From Bryobacteraceae bacterium (GTDB lineage Bacteria; Acidobacteriota; Terriglobia; Bryobacterales; Bryobacteraceae), in NCBI GenBank assembly GCA_030041495.1, contig JASHNT010000095.1:1-64000 (forward strand): 64,000 bases of DNA. Reading direction: 5' to 3'. Of this stretch, positions 1-8,231 are shown piece after piece. The first letter of the stretch is position 1. Each line of letters begins with the position of its first letter. The notes beneath the pieces were generated by a model, which saw only the letters and a list, made by a program, of their open reading frames with translations, did not search any database and was not told where the DNA came from. The translations under genes were made by a program, and so were the position numbers.

Positions 1-120
1 GGCGTCGTCCAGAACTTCATTGAGCCGTTTATAGAAAGGGTGACCCGGCGCCGTGGCCAACTCGCCGCCGTACCACAAGCCCTCTTGCCGCTCCCGCATC
101 TTCCGCGTCCCCATCGCCAT
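1..120 (-). CDS. N-terminal fragment of an IS1182-like transposase, cut by the window edge
   Basis: Reading leftward from an ATG at 120, 40 codons stay open to the window edge. The peptide starts MAMGTRKMRERQ and carries APGHPFYKRLNEVL at about residues 24-37. A basic, Gln-rich start followed by APGHPFY.xLN.xL is, from memory, the characteristic N-terminus of IS1182/IS5-group transposases. The rest of the protein, including the DDE catalytic residues, lies outside the window, so intactness cannot be judged. No inverted repeat can be paired from one end. It marks the left border of the polysaccharide locus. Confidence 0.6.
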   Translation of the reverse strand, partial: MAMGTRKMRERQEGLWYGGELATAPGHPFYKRLNEVLDDA

Positions 121-221
121 ACCCAAAGTTTAAAGTCAAAACATTTTCAGGTCCAGCCGTTTTTGGGGTTTAGACACGGGCTGTTAGCACAGGCCGCTCC
201 GGTGCACTGCGGCGTCTGGGC

Positions 222-1694
222 TTACTGGGCTCCGCGGCCTAGCAACATAGTCTTGAAGGTGTGGAAGATAATGAACAAGTCCAGCGAGACCGCCAGGTTC
301 TTGATGTAGTAGAGATCGAACTCGAACTTCATCAGGCTGTCTTCGATGGTGTCGCCGTACTTGTGGTTAATTTGGGCCCAACCGGTGATTCCCGGCTTGA
401 CGCAGTGCCGTTGGGAATAGTAAGGGATTCTTTCCTGCAGGATCTCGACGAATTCCGGCCTTTCCGGCCGCGGTCCCACGAGGGACATCTCGCCGCGAAC
501 CACGTTAAATAGCTGCGGCAGTTCATCCAGGCGCAACCGGCGGAGCCACTTTCCCAGAGGAGTGATACGGGGGTCGTCCGGTGTGGCCCAGACCGCCCCG
601 GTGCGGGCCTCCGCATCTCTGTACATCGACCGAAATTTCCACAGCGAGAAGGTTTTGCCGTTCAAGCCGACTCGTGTCTGGCTGAACAGGCTCGGGCCCG
701 GAGAGGTGATCCGCACCAGCACCGCGACCACGGCCATCACCGGAAGCGTGATGATCAATAGAAGCGCTCCCAGGAACCACGAATACACGCTTTGGAAGGC
801 GACGCTGTGGGGGCGCGGTCCCAACTCAGCCGAGAAGATGAGCTGGGAGGGACGCAACTCCCGCGTCGAAACACGGCGGAAGACGCGTTCAAAGGTGATC
901 GCCGCATCCTCGATGTGGATCCCGGAGAACCGCAAGTGCAGCAAACGTTCCACCGGAAGCTGCTGGCGGCGTTCGGTCATGCCCACGACGATGCGATCCG
1001 GATGTCGCGACGAAATGACGGAGTCCAAATCGTCGAGTGTCCCCAGCGCGGGAACCGCGCTGATTTCGTCCGGCGCGGCCACTGGGGCGAGCGTTCCGCC
1101 GTAGGACCCGGAGTAACCATCGGTTATGCCGGCGCCACGCAACACCGTCTCCGTGTAGTCATCAGGCGCAACCAGATATCCAACGGCATTGAGGCCGAGT
1201 TCCGGCTTCTTGGTAATTTCCGCGATGATCTCGTGGACGGCGGGCGAAGTGCCTAAAAATACCAGCCGCTGCGTCCCCAAAGCCTTCAAGGCAAACTTGG
1301 TGAAGCAGATGCGCCACGCCGGCAGAGTCACCAGCACTAACGCGCTGCCGTCCACCATCACCCATTTGTTGAGCAGAAGGTTGGATCGCCCATAGCTCAA
1401 GACGGCCTGCAGAACAAAGGCCACGCCTAGCAAGACGCTGGTCTGCTGGAACAGCAGAGTCCGTGAACGGATCCGGTAATCCTCGTAAAGATCGCTTAAG
1501 TACAGGCCCAGGATTACAGTAGCGACGACCAAGGCGATGTTCCAGGCGCCGCCGTCGTACAACAGAAAAATTTCAACCGGGTAGTCCAGCGCCCAAAATG
1601 CGGCGCCAAGGTAACAGCAAAAGACCAGGATAGTCTCGGAAACCAACAGCGCGATGACGCTGGTGGGAATCGAAACTTTGAAGAGCCGGACCAC
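222..1694 (-). CDS. Polyprenyl glycosylphosphotransferase (EpsB/WcaJ-like initiating sugar transferase)
   Basis: A 490-residue membrane protein with a GTG start. The first third holds about four hydrophobic segments. A CoA-binding-like central part follows, then one more membrane segment at about 308-332 and the bacterial sugar-transferase domain to the end. Visible signatures are LVGPRPERPEF from about 405 and KPGITGWAQIN at about 433-443, typical of enzymes that transfer a hexose-1-phosphate from UDP-sugar to undecaprenyl phosphate and so start repeat-unit synthesis. The RPERPEF...YYSQRHCVKPG stretch resembles the TIGR03013 subgroup that accompanies XrtA/PEP-CTERM EPS loci. It is transcribed divergently from the GDP-mannose dehydrogenase gene. 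Family assignment is secure; the exact sugar is unknown. Confidence 0.9.
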   Translation of the reverse strand: MVRLFKVSIPTSVIALLVSETILVFCCYLGAAFWALDYPVEIFLLYDGGAWNIALVVATVILGLYLSDLYEDYRIRSRTLLFQQTSVLLGVAFVLQAVLSYGRSNLLLNKWVMVDGSALVLVTLPAWRICFTKFALKALGTQRLVFLGTSPAVHEIIAEITKKPELGLNAVGYLVAPDDYTETVLRGAGITDGYSGSYGGTLAPVAAPDEISAVPALGTLDDLDSVISSRHPDRIVVGMTERRQQLPVERLLHLRFSGIHIEDAAITFERVFRRVSTRELRPSQLIFSAELGPRPHSVAFQSVYSWFLGALLLIITLPVMAVVAVLVRITSPGPSLFSQTRVGLNGKTFSLWKFRSMYRDAEARTGAVWATPDDPRITPLGKWLRRLRLDELPQLFNVVRGEMSLVGPRPERPEFVEILQERIPYYSQRHCVKPGITGWAQINHKYGDTIEDSLMKFEFDLYYIKNLAVSLDLFIIFHTFKTMLLGRGAQ

Positions 1695-1769
1695 GGGACA
1701 TCCGTAGCGCTACGGTGACTAGTCTAGCATGGCTCATGCATTCGCAGGCTGAGACCGCCGCCACGGAGC

Positions 1770-1799
1770 TTGCCCGGGCCCCTGGCTGCGCGCTACCAT
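1770..1799 (+). promoter_or_regulatory. Putative promoter of the GDP-mannose dehydrogenase gene
   Basis: TTGCCC at 1770-1775, an 18-bp spacer and TACCAT at 1794-1799, followed after only 4 bp by the ATG at 1804. The same GCTACCAT -10-like string lies close before two other start codons in this window. A transcript would begin at or beside the start codon. Confidence 0.3.
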
Positions 1800-1803
1800 C
1801 GCA

Positions 1804-3084
1804 ATGCGCATGAGTACAGCACAGGAATCCCAACGAGTCGCGGTGCTCGGGCTGGGATACGTCGGCTGCGTTACCGCAGCCTGTTTGGCCGCGTCCGGCC
1901 ATCACGTTTGCGGCGCAGACCGTGACGAACATAAAATAACCAGCGTTCGCGCCGGTCAGGCGCCGTTCTATGAGCCGGGCTTGGAAGAACTGGTTCGGGA
2001 GGGCAGCTCCGCTGGCCGATTGACGGCAACCACAGCTACGGCACAGGCGCTAGAGAACGCCGACGTAGCTCTCATCTGCGTCGGGACTCCTTCCGAACGG
2101 AACGGGAACCTGGGTCTGGATCAGTTGCGGAGAGTCACCGAAGATATAGCGGCGGCTTGCCGGAGCCGGACCAAGCCGCTGGTGGTGGCGGTTCGCAGCA
2201 CTGTTTTTCCGGGGACGTGCGAACAGGTTGTCATGCCGCTCCTGGCCGGCCAGAATGGCGTTTCCGTCGCGGTCAATCCCGAATTTCTGCGCGAAGGGGC
2301 GGCCGTGAAGGACTTTATCGAACCGGCTTTGATCGTGGTAGGCGGGAACCAACCGGAACCCATGCAGCGCGTGGCCGCGTTGTATTCCGGGCTGAAGCAG
2401 AAGCCGTGCCTCGTGGCGCTGCGCACCGCGGAGATGATCAAGTACGCCTGCAACGCCTTTCACGCCGTGAAAATCGGCTTCGCCAATGAGATTGGCGCTC
2501 TGGCGGAAGTGATGGGCGTAGTGCCGGAGGAAGTCCTTTCCACGCTATGCACCGACGAACGGCTGAATATTTCGGCGGCTTATCTCAAGCCCGGATTTGC
2601 CTTCGGCGGGTCTTGCCTGCCCAAGGACCTTCGCGCCCTGCAATACCGCGCGGCTCGTCTGGACTTGAACCTTCCGATGCTCCAGTCGGTCCTGGCGAGC
2701 AACGATGAGCACTTACATCGCGCCATTCAGGCGGTGCTGGATCAGGGCATGGTGCGCATCGGCGTAGTCGGACTGGCGTTCAAAGAGAACACCGACGACT
2801 TGCGTGAAAGCCCCGTGGTGACGCTGCTGGAGCATTTGATCGGCAAGGGTCGCGACCTTAGAGTTTACGATCCGCACATTCAGATGGAGAAGATCTATGG
2901 CTCCAATCGCAATTACATCCTGAACGCGATTCCGCATATCGGCAGGCTTCTCACCCCTAGCTTTGAGGAACTGGCGGGTTGGGCGGAGCGCCTGGTGGTT
3001 ACGCAGCGGCCTTCGGCTGACTTGGCTCGCCAGATCCGTGCGACAGGTCTTCCGGTGCTGGACGTGGCGCGGGGATTGCGCTGA
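1804..3084 (+). CDS. algD: GDP-mannose 6-dehydrogenase (AlgD-type nucleotide sugar dehydrogenase)
   Basis: A 426-residue protein that oxidises a nucleotide sugar twice at C6 to the uronic acid, probably GDP-mannose to GDP-mannuronate. The NAD-binding GLGYVG lies at 16-21. The catalytic Cys is C271 in FGGSCLPKDLRAL. The surrounding stretches LNISAAYLKPGFAFGGS and FKENTDDLRESPVV fit AlgD better than UDP-glucose dehydrogenases, including the position of the Cys near 270. A second in-frame ATG at 1810 is an alternative start. The gene opens a rightward group with a methyltransferase and a GT2. A UDP-glucose dehydrogenase is the main alternative, so the class is firm and the substrate inferred. 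Confidence 0.85.
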   Translation: MRMSTAQESQRVAVLGLGYVGCVTAACLAASGHHVCGADRDEHKITSVRAGQAPFYEPGLEELVREGSSAGRLTATTATAQALENADVALICVGTPSERNGNLGLDQLRRVTEDIAAACRSRTKPLVVAVRSTVFPGTCEQVVMPLLAGQNGVSVAVNPEFLREGAAVKDFIEPALIVVGGNQPEPMQRVAALYSGLKQKPCLVALRTAEMIKYACNAFHAVKIGFANEIGALAEVMGVVPEEVLSTLCTDERLNISAAYLKPGFAFGGSCLPKDLRALQYRAARLDLNLPMLQSVLASNDEHLHRAIQAVLDQGMVRIGVVGLAFKENTDDLRESPVVTLLEHLIGKGRDLRVYDPHIQMEKIYGSNRNYILNAIPHIGRLLTPSFEELAGWAERLVVTQRPSADLARQIRATGLPVLDVARGLR

Positions 3085-3133
3085 CTCTTCGGAGCTGCCG
3101 CAGCATCGGCGGCAACGCAAAAAATCGTTCCCT

Positions 3134-3139
3134 TATACT
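3134..3139 (+). promoter_or_regulatory. Putative -10 element, leaderless start of methyltransferase gene
   Basis: TATACT at 3134-3139 is followed by 6 bp (GGTGGT) and then the ATG at 3146. No clear -35 hexamer is seen 16-18 bp upstream. The spacing would put transcription start on the start codon. Confidence 0.3.
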
Positions 3140-3145
3140 GGTGGT

Positions 3146-3835
3146 ATGTCCGCCGAGTTCGACCAGTTCTCGGGCGATTACGAGCGTTTGGTGACGGACC
3201 CGGTCCGGACGCGCTTTGGGGGCGGGAACTCAGACTTCTTTCACCAGCGCAAGATTGAACTGCTGCTCGGATTTTTGAAGCGCAAGCGCCTGCAGCCGTC
3301 CGGGATGGCGTGGTTGGATGTGGGATGCGGGCAGGGCGAACTTCTGAAGCTCGGCTCGGGGCATTTCCTGCGGCGCTGTGGGTGCGATCCCTCCGAGGGA
3401 ATGCTGGCATCGGCGGATTCCGGCATCGAGGTGCGTTCCCAGCCGGTCGCGACCAATCTTCCCTACGATTCCGCTGCGTTCGATTTAGTCACGGCGGTAT
3501 GTGTATACCACCACGTGCTTCCTCAAGATCGCGTTGCACTGACTGAGGAAATCCGGCGGGTGTTGAAGCCCGGCGGGACATTCGTCATGATCGAGCACAA
3601 CCCGCTGAATCCGGTGACCAAGCTGGTAGTCAGCCGGGTGCCGCTGGATAGAGACGCACAACTGCTTTCCGCGCGCGCGGCCCGCGCCATCTGTTCCGCG
3701 GCTGGACTCCACCCGTTCTCGACCGAGTATTTCCTGTACTTCCCGAAGTCGCTTTACCAGAAGGTGGGAAGGGTCGAAACCGTGCTGCGCGGGTTCCCCT
3801 TGGGCGGTCAATACGCCTCGTATGCGCTTCGCTAG
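3146..3835 (+). CDS. Class I SAM-dependent methyltransferase
   Basis: A 229-residue soluble protein. Motif I is WLDVGCGQGE at 56-65. A post-I acidic residue in the GCDPS stretch and the later LPYDSAAFDLV and EEIRRVLKPGGTFVMIEHN segments match the Methyltransf_11/UbiE-like fold. I chose the ATG at 3146 because the longer open frame back to 2963 lies inside algD and because the clear N-terminus MSAEFDQFSGDYE begins here. It sits between algD and a GT2 gene, so it may methylate a sugar or lipid-linked intermediate, but the substrate cannot be read from the sequence. Confidence 0.85.
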   Translation: MSAEFDQFSGDYERLVTDPVRTRFGGGNSDFFHQRKIELLLGFLKRKRLQPSGMAWLDVGCGQGELLKLGSGHFLRRCGCDPSEGMLASADSGIEVRSQPVATNLPYDSAAFDLVTAVCVYHHVLPQDRVALTEEIRRVLKPGGTFVMIEHNPLNPVTKLVVSRVPLDRDAQLLSARAARAICSAAGLHPFSTEYFLYFPKSLYQKVGRVETVLRGFPLGGQYASYALR

Positions 3836-3868
3836 CCGCTGGCCGGGGTTGTTTTTCGGAGGGTGCGC

Positions 3869-4855
3869 ATGATCTCAGTGGTTGTCCCGGCCTTTAACGA
3901 GGAAGACGCGATCCACGTGCTCCATCAACGGCTGACCCAGAGCGCTAAGGCCTGGGGAGAGGACTACGAAGTCATCCTAGTCGACGACGGTAGCCACGAC
4001 GGGACGCTGGAGAAATGCCGGCAAATCGCCGCGTCCGATCCGCGGTTCCGTGTGTTGAGCTTCTCCCGGAACTTTGGACACCAGGCTGCCGTTTCCGCTG
4101 GACTCCGCTACGCTTCCGGCGACGTTGTGGCGGTGATCGACGCCGATCTTCAAGACCCTCCGGAGGAATTAATTCGATTCATCCGGAAATGCCGAGAAGG
4201 CTTCGACGTCGTCTACGCGATCCGCACCAAGCGTAAAGAGAATATCTTCAAACGGACAAGTTATTTTCTCTACTACAGGATTCTAAAGCACCTGTCAGCG
4301 CTGGACATCCCGTTGGACGCAGGCGATTTTTGTGTTATGGGCCGGGCCGCGCTCGACGCGCTAAATTCGCTGCCGGAGCGCAACCGGTTTGTCCGTGGAT
4401 TACGAACCTACGTCGGCTACCGTCAAGTCGGCTTGAGCTACGAGCGCCATTCGCGCCAGGCGGGTGAGCCGAAATACACGTTCTCCAAGCTGGTGCGGCT
4501 AGGAGCGGACGGGATCGTGAATTTTTCTTACAAGCCGTTGCACCTGGTAATGTACTTCGGGCTTGTCATTGGATTTTTGACCATCCTGGCGGGCGTCGGC
4601 GTAGCCGTTCTCTACCTTACGGACACAACCCTGCTCGGCTACAACCCACGCCAGGTGCGTGGTTGGACCTCTCTCATTCTGGCCTTGCTTTTTTTCTCGG
4701 GGCTTCAGTTGATATCGCTCGGAATTATCGGCGAATACATCGGCCGCGTGTTCGAAGAGGTCAAAGCCCGGCCGGCGTTCATTATTAGGACCAAACTAAA
4801 TTTCGAGCGTGAACGGCCGGAGGCTCATTTCGCCGCGGAGGGGCCGGCGGAGTAA
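3869..4855 (+). CDS. GT2 glycosyltransferase with C-terminal membrane anchor (GtrB/DPM-like)
   Basis: A 328-residue enzyme of the polyprenyl-phosphate hexosyltransferase type. It begins MISVVVPAFNEED, has the nucleotide-binding DDGSHDGT at 39-46 and the metal-binding DADLQDP at 91-97, and ends with two membrane segments at about 229-251 and 262-285. Such proteins move a sugar from a nucleotide donor to undecaprenyl phosphate on the cytoplasmic face, supplying GT39/GT-C enzymes. That fits the GT39 gene convergent with it. A GGAGGG site at 3858-3863 sits 5 bp before the ATG at 3869; a GTG at 3863 overlaps that site and is unlikely. Its 3' end overlaps the next gene by 31 bp. Confidence 0.9.
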   Translation: MISVVVPAFNEEDAIHVLHQRLTQSAKAWGEDYEVILVDDGSHDGTLEKCRQIAASDPRFRVLSFSRNFGHQAAVSAGLRYASGDVVAVIDADLQDPPEELIRFIRKCREGFDVVYAIRTKRKENIFKRTSYFLYYRILKHLSALDIPLDAGDFCVMGRAALDALNSLPERNRFVRGLRTYVGYRQVGLSYERHSRQAGEPKYTFSKLVRLGADGIVNFSYKPLHLVMYFGLVIGFLTILAGVGVAVLYLTDTTLLGYNPRQVRGWTSLILALLFFSGLQLISLGIIGEYIGRVFEEVKARPAFIIRTKLNFERERPEAHFAAEGPAE

Positions 4856-6375
4856 ATCTGGGTATCCCGATCCGTGTAGATAAGGATGGATTGACGCAGC
4901 ACCCCCTCGGCATGGTTGAAGCTCGGGGGGTTGGAGCGCCGGGTGCTCTGGTGAAGATCCCGGAATTCGGCATCCACGACGAAAACATCAGGGCGCAGGC
5001 CGGTGTAGAAGCCGAGGGTCGGATCGACCAGCACCATGCGGTCTTGCGATAGGCCGAACCAGAATTCGGCCTGCGACATTACTGTGGATCCGGGAACGGA
5101 TTTTTGTTCGATGGCGCGGACCTCCGGCAGGAAATCGCGATGATAGTCGTCCCGCATGGTAAGCGCCGCTGCCCCGCCCAGTTGAATGACGGCAAGAATG
5201 GCGACGGCTGCCAGGATCATAGGCCAGCGAGGCGGCTCAAATACTTTATACAGGAACGTAGCCGCACAGGCAGCCATCATGATGGTGGTATGGGGAAGAT
5301 AATAGTTGAATTTTGACGGCGACGTTTCTGCCAATAGTAGGAATCCTGCAATAAAGGACAGAGAAAGCCATAGCAATCCGCGCGTATTCCTTAGCCTTGT
5401 GATAAGCAGGATTCCAAATACGCCAGCTAGATACACTGCCAATACCACAATCTTCGCTCGTCCCGCCAAGCTCCCTCCGCCCAACAATCCAAAGGGAGCG
5501 GCATAGCGCGTGAGGATCTCCTGCTCCAAATACGCCAGCCAGCGCCAGTGCGAAAGGTGAGAATAGTCGAAACTGTTCTGGTTTACGATTAAGGTTGCGT
5601 TCATCTGCTCGCGGAACGCATGTACATCCTGGGCGATATAGATGCCCCAGCATGCCCCTGCTATCAGGTACGGAAGAGCCCCGAGCGCCAGGAGCTTGAT
5701 TGATAGCAAACGGCCATCCAACATCACCATCGCGAGGAGAATGCCGGCCGCCCACACGATGCCGCCCGGGTGCGTGAGCAAGGCCAGCCCAGCGAGGAGG
5801 TTTCCCCCGAATACAGCGCCAGCCAGATTTTTATCGCGCCAATGAACATAAACAGCCAGACCGGCCGAGCCCAGACCGGCGCACATGATATCCATCCGGC
5901 CGTGAGAGGCGCCCAACAGGAAGAAGTAATCGACCGAAATCAAGGCGGCCGCGAGTAAAGCGGGCGCAACCGATCTGGTCAAGCTTCGAATGATCAAGTA
6001 CCAGGAGCACAGGCACGCCAAGCCGAAGACAACGGACAGGAGCCGCACTTGGGCCAGCCCGAATCCCAGGATCCGAAAAATGCCTGCGGTGAGCAAGAAG
6101 TAAAGCGGCGGCTGTAGGTAAGTCCGCTGGGCTAGTGACAGCGGCAGATAGCCGGGGAGCGAGTACAGCGTGGTCCCCATCTTGCCGCTGTGCACGAGGT
6201 TGTAGCCTGGATTGGCGTAAATGGCCTCGTCATTTTGAGGACGCGCGGTGAAAGCCAGGGCTAATGCCACGCCGAGATAGACGGCAACAATCGCGAGGGC
6301 GATGCTTAGCTGCGCGCGCGTCATCGCTACCACCTGCGCCTTGCCGACGGAGCCCTGGCTGGATCCGTTCGGCAT
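4825..6375 (-). CDS. GT39/ArnT-like membrane glycosyltransferase
   Basis: A 516-residue multipass protein with roughly ten or more hydrophobic segments. The first periplasmic loop has the acidic RPQNDEAIYANPG motif near residue 46, as in ArnT/PMT GT-C enzymes that use polyprenyl-phosphate sugars. It is similar along its length to the protein at 26382-27905: both have an acidic DEAIYxNPG/DEGEFSSAS-like loop, MGTT.., LAQRTYLQPPLYF/IDQRTYWVMPLYL, and R.DIMCAxLGxAGLAxYVxW. A Met at residue 18 (6324) is an alternative start. It is the last gene of a three-gene leftward group and overlaps the convergent GT2 by 31 bp. Confidence 0.8.
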   Translation of the reverse strand: MPNGSSQGSVGKAQVVAMTRAQLSIALAIVAVYLGVALALAFTARPQNDEAIYANPGYNLVHSGKMGTTLYSLPGYLPLSLAQRTYLQPPLYFLLTAGIFRILGFGLAQVRLLSVVFGLACLCSWYLIIRSLTRSVAPALLAAALISVDYFFLLGASHGRMDIMCAGLGSAGLAVYVHWRDKNLAGAVFGGNLLAGLALLTHPGGIVWAAGILLAMVMLDGRLLSIKLLALGALPYLIAGACWGIYIAQDVHAFREQMNATLIVNQNSFDYSHLSHWRWLAYLEQEILTRYAAPFGLLGGGSLAGRAKIVVLAVYLAGVFGILLITRLRNTRGLLWLSLSFIAGFLLLAETSPSKFNYYLPHTTIMMAACAATFLYKVFEPPRWPMILAAVAILAVIQLGGAAALTMRDDYHRDFLPEVRAIEQKSVPGSTVMSQAEFWFGLSQDRMVLVDPTLGFYTGLRPDVFVVDAEFRDLHQSTRRSNPPSFNHAEGVLRQSILIYTDRDTQIYSAGPSAAK

Positions 6376-6379
6376 AACC

Positions 6380-7351
6380 CTAGTGCCGGGCCGCCTGCAG
6401 CATGGCGTCGATCTCGCGGTTTGCCAGCGCGGGATAGACGCCCATGTCGAACCGGAATGCGCCGATGAAGTGCAACAAGGCGGTATCTTCAGGGATTCCG
6501 TTCTTCTGGTAGGTTGCGTAATCGGGTTCGAAGGTCGCGTATTCGGGATACGAAAGCGGTTTGGCGCCCGGGCTGTTGGCGATGGTGAAATTCGACGCTA
6601 TCTGCTCGGTGCCCCATTCGGTCCAACGCGGGCCCAGAACTTTCATTCCGTTCTCATGAAATTTTTCCAGTTCATCGAGCACGGCCGCGCCTCTGGCGAA
6701 TCCCGCAAAACCCGATGACCCGCGGACGTACAGCGATTTGTCCGCGCCGGGAAATTCACGGCCCTGAATTTCGAAAGCCGTCACCACATTATCGGACTTG
6801 CGGGCTACCCCCTTTTCAACCCAGCACGACAAAGGTTGGATTGGAATTCCTTCGGCGAGCAGGAAAGCGCGGTTTTGTTCCACCCCGGCAAGGACTTCGT
6901 CGATCGCGCCGACACACAGCACGTCGCAATCGATCTGTATGACGTATTCGGACGCGGAACGGCTTACACAAAAGACCAGCCTCTCCCAGGTGCCGCCGCG
7001 TTGGCAGCGCCCCGATGACAAGTCTTCGATATGCAGAAATTCCACCGGACCCAGATGCCCGCAGATCAGGTCGCGCTTCCGCTGAGGAAACCCGGTAAGC
7101 ACAATGGCGACGATCCTGCCGCGCCCCAGCCGGCGATAGAGGGACTTTATCGCCAGAAGGTACATTCCCACGTCGCTCTCTTGAACCATGCTGACGATCG
7201 TGAGAGGAGCTTCTTTGTAAGTGAGCGGGGGAGTCTCCAAGATCCGGCTGGTCTGGCGGTCAAAACGCGAGTGCGACAAATACTTCCGCAGTCGGTAGAA
7301 CAGGGTGGCCTCTTGCGAGCTATCGTACCATCGCTCCGGAAGAACCGGCAA
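6380..7351 (-). CDS. Uncharacterised GT-A-like protein with DxD motif
   Basis: A 323-residue protein with no signal peptide or clear membrane segment and a probable TTG start. After about 45 residues it has PLTIVSMVQ and later YVIQIDCDVLCVGAIDE, which looks like the DxD metal site of GT-A nucleotide-sugar transferases. An RGSSGFAGFARG segment and a WTEWGTEQ segment follow. I cannot name a family; a GT8-like or other GT-A transferase is my best guess from the DxD and the position between FkbM methyltransferase and GT39 genes (16-bp and 4-bp gaps). The start is uncertain because no Shine-Dalgarno site is apparent. Confidence 0.6.
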   Translation of the reverse strand: MPVLPERWYDSSQEATLFYRLRKYLSHSRFDRQTSRILETPPLTYKEAPLTIVSMVQESDVGMYLLAIKSLYRRLGRGRIVAIVLTGFPQRKRDLICGHLGPVEFLHIEDLSSGRCQRGGTWERLVFCVSRSASEYVIQIDCDVLCVGAIDEVLAGVEQNRAFLLAEGIPIQPLSCWVEKGVARKSDNVVTAFEIQGREFPGADKSLYVRGSSGFAGFARGAAVLDELEKFHENGMKVLGPRWTEWGTEQIASNFTIANSPGAKPLSYPEYATFEPDYATYQKNGIPEDTALLHFIGAFRFDMGVYPALANREIDAMLQAARH

Positions 7352-7367
7352 GGCGAAATCGGGTGAC

Positions 7368-8111
7368 TCACCCCGCGCCTGAGTAGAATTCGGGGCGATA
7401 CATCACACAATCGATTTCGCGGAGCTTGGGAAACCAATCCAAGTTGTTCGCGAAGAGCGTGCTGAGCACAAACCCAGCATTGCGGTAAGTCGAAAGCGCC
7501 TGCTGCCAGTCGGGCGCTCCCACGTAAAACGGATCCACGGACAGCTCGCTCTGCAAGCCGACGATGGTTTTTACCGCGTCGCCGGCGCCGGCGAATACCT
7601 GGAGATCGAATCCCTGAGTGTCCATTTTCAAGAACGGGCGGGAGAAACCGAACTCACGCTGCAATTCCGGCAGCAGATCCGCCAACCGGCGTACTTCGAC
7701 TTCGATGGGGATGGTCTCCGGCCGGTCCTCCTGCCGCAGTTCGAGGAAGCTGCTCCCCTCGGTGGCGGAAGGCATGGTGCGGAAGGTGGCGCGCCTGTTC
7801 TCATTGCCGAGGGCCACCGCACGGATGTGCCACAAAGGATCGCCGTCTGCTTGCCTTCTTAGCGCCGGCAGCACCGACGGAGTCGGCTCAAAGGAAATGA
7901 TTCGTCCCTTGTAGCCGCTGTATTCGCGCAGCATCAGGGCATATTGTCCGGTGTTGGCCCCCACGTCGAGGACGCAGTCCGCTTTGAGCGCGTCGAGGAT
8001 GCGCCCCACGTAGTCTTCCTCGAACCGGCGGTGAGCGCGCCAGGACTGGGTAAGAGCGCCGCACAGGAGGGACTCCACTCGATACGCGGTCCGCCGGACC
8101 CAGGAATGCAT
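7368..8111 (-). CDS. FkbM-family methyltransferase
   Basis: A 247-residue SAM methyltransferase. Motif I is DCVLDVGANTGQYAL around residues 44-58, followed by ISFEPTPSVLPAL, and later the FkbM hallmark FLKMDTQGFDLQVFAGA. The family O-methylates sugars and other small molecules, and members are common in O-antigen and EPS loci. It is the first gene of the leftward group that ends with the GT39 gene, divergent from the O-antigen ligase gene. ATG start at 8111. Confidence 0.88.
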   Translation of the reverse strand: MHSWVRRTAYRVESLLCGALTQSWRAHRRFEEDYVGRILDALKADCVLDVGANTGQYALMLREYSGYKGRIISFEPTPSVLPALRRQADGDPLWHIRAVALGNENRRATFRTMPSATEGSSFLELRQEDRPETIPIEVEVRRLADLLPELQREFGFSRPFLKMDTQGFDLQVFAGAGDAVKTIVGLQSELSVDPFYVGAPDWQQALSTYRNAGFVLSTLFANNLDWFPKLREIDCVMYRPEFYSGAG

Positions 8112-8231
8112 GCTCGCTCAGGTTAGCAGAAACAACGCGGCATCGAATGAAGGCGAGGGGCAAAACGGCACGCGAGGGACAGCAACCTGTACCCTACGCT
8201 AGAATAGCCGTGAGGAGTTCAGCGACTCGGA

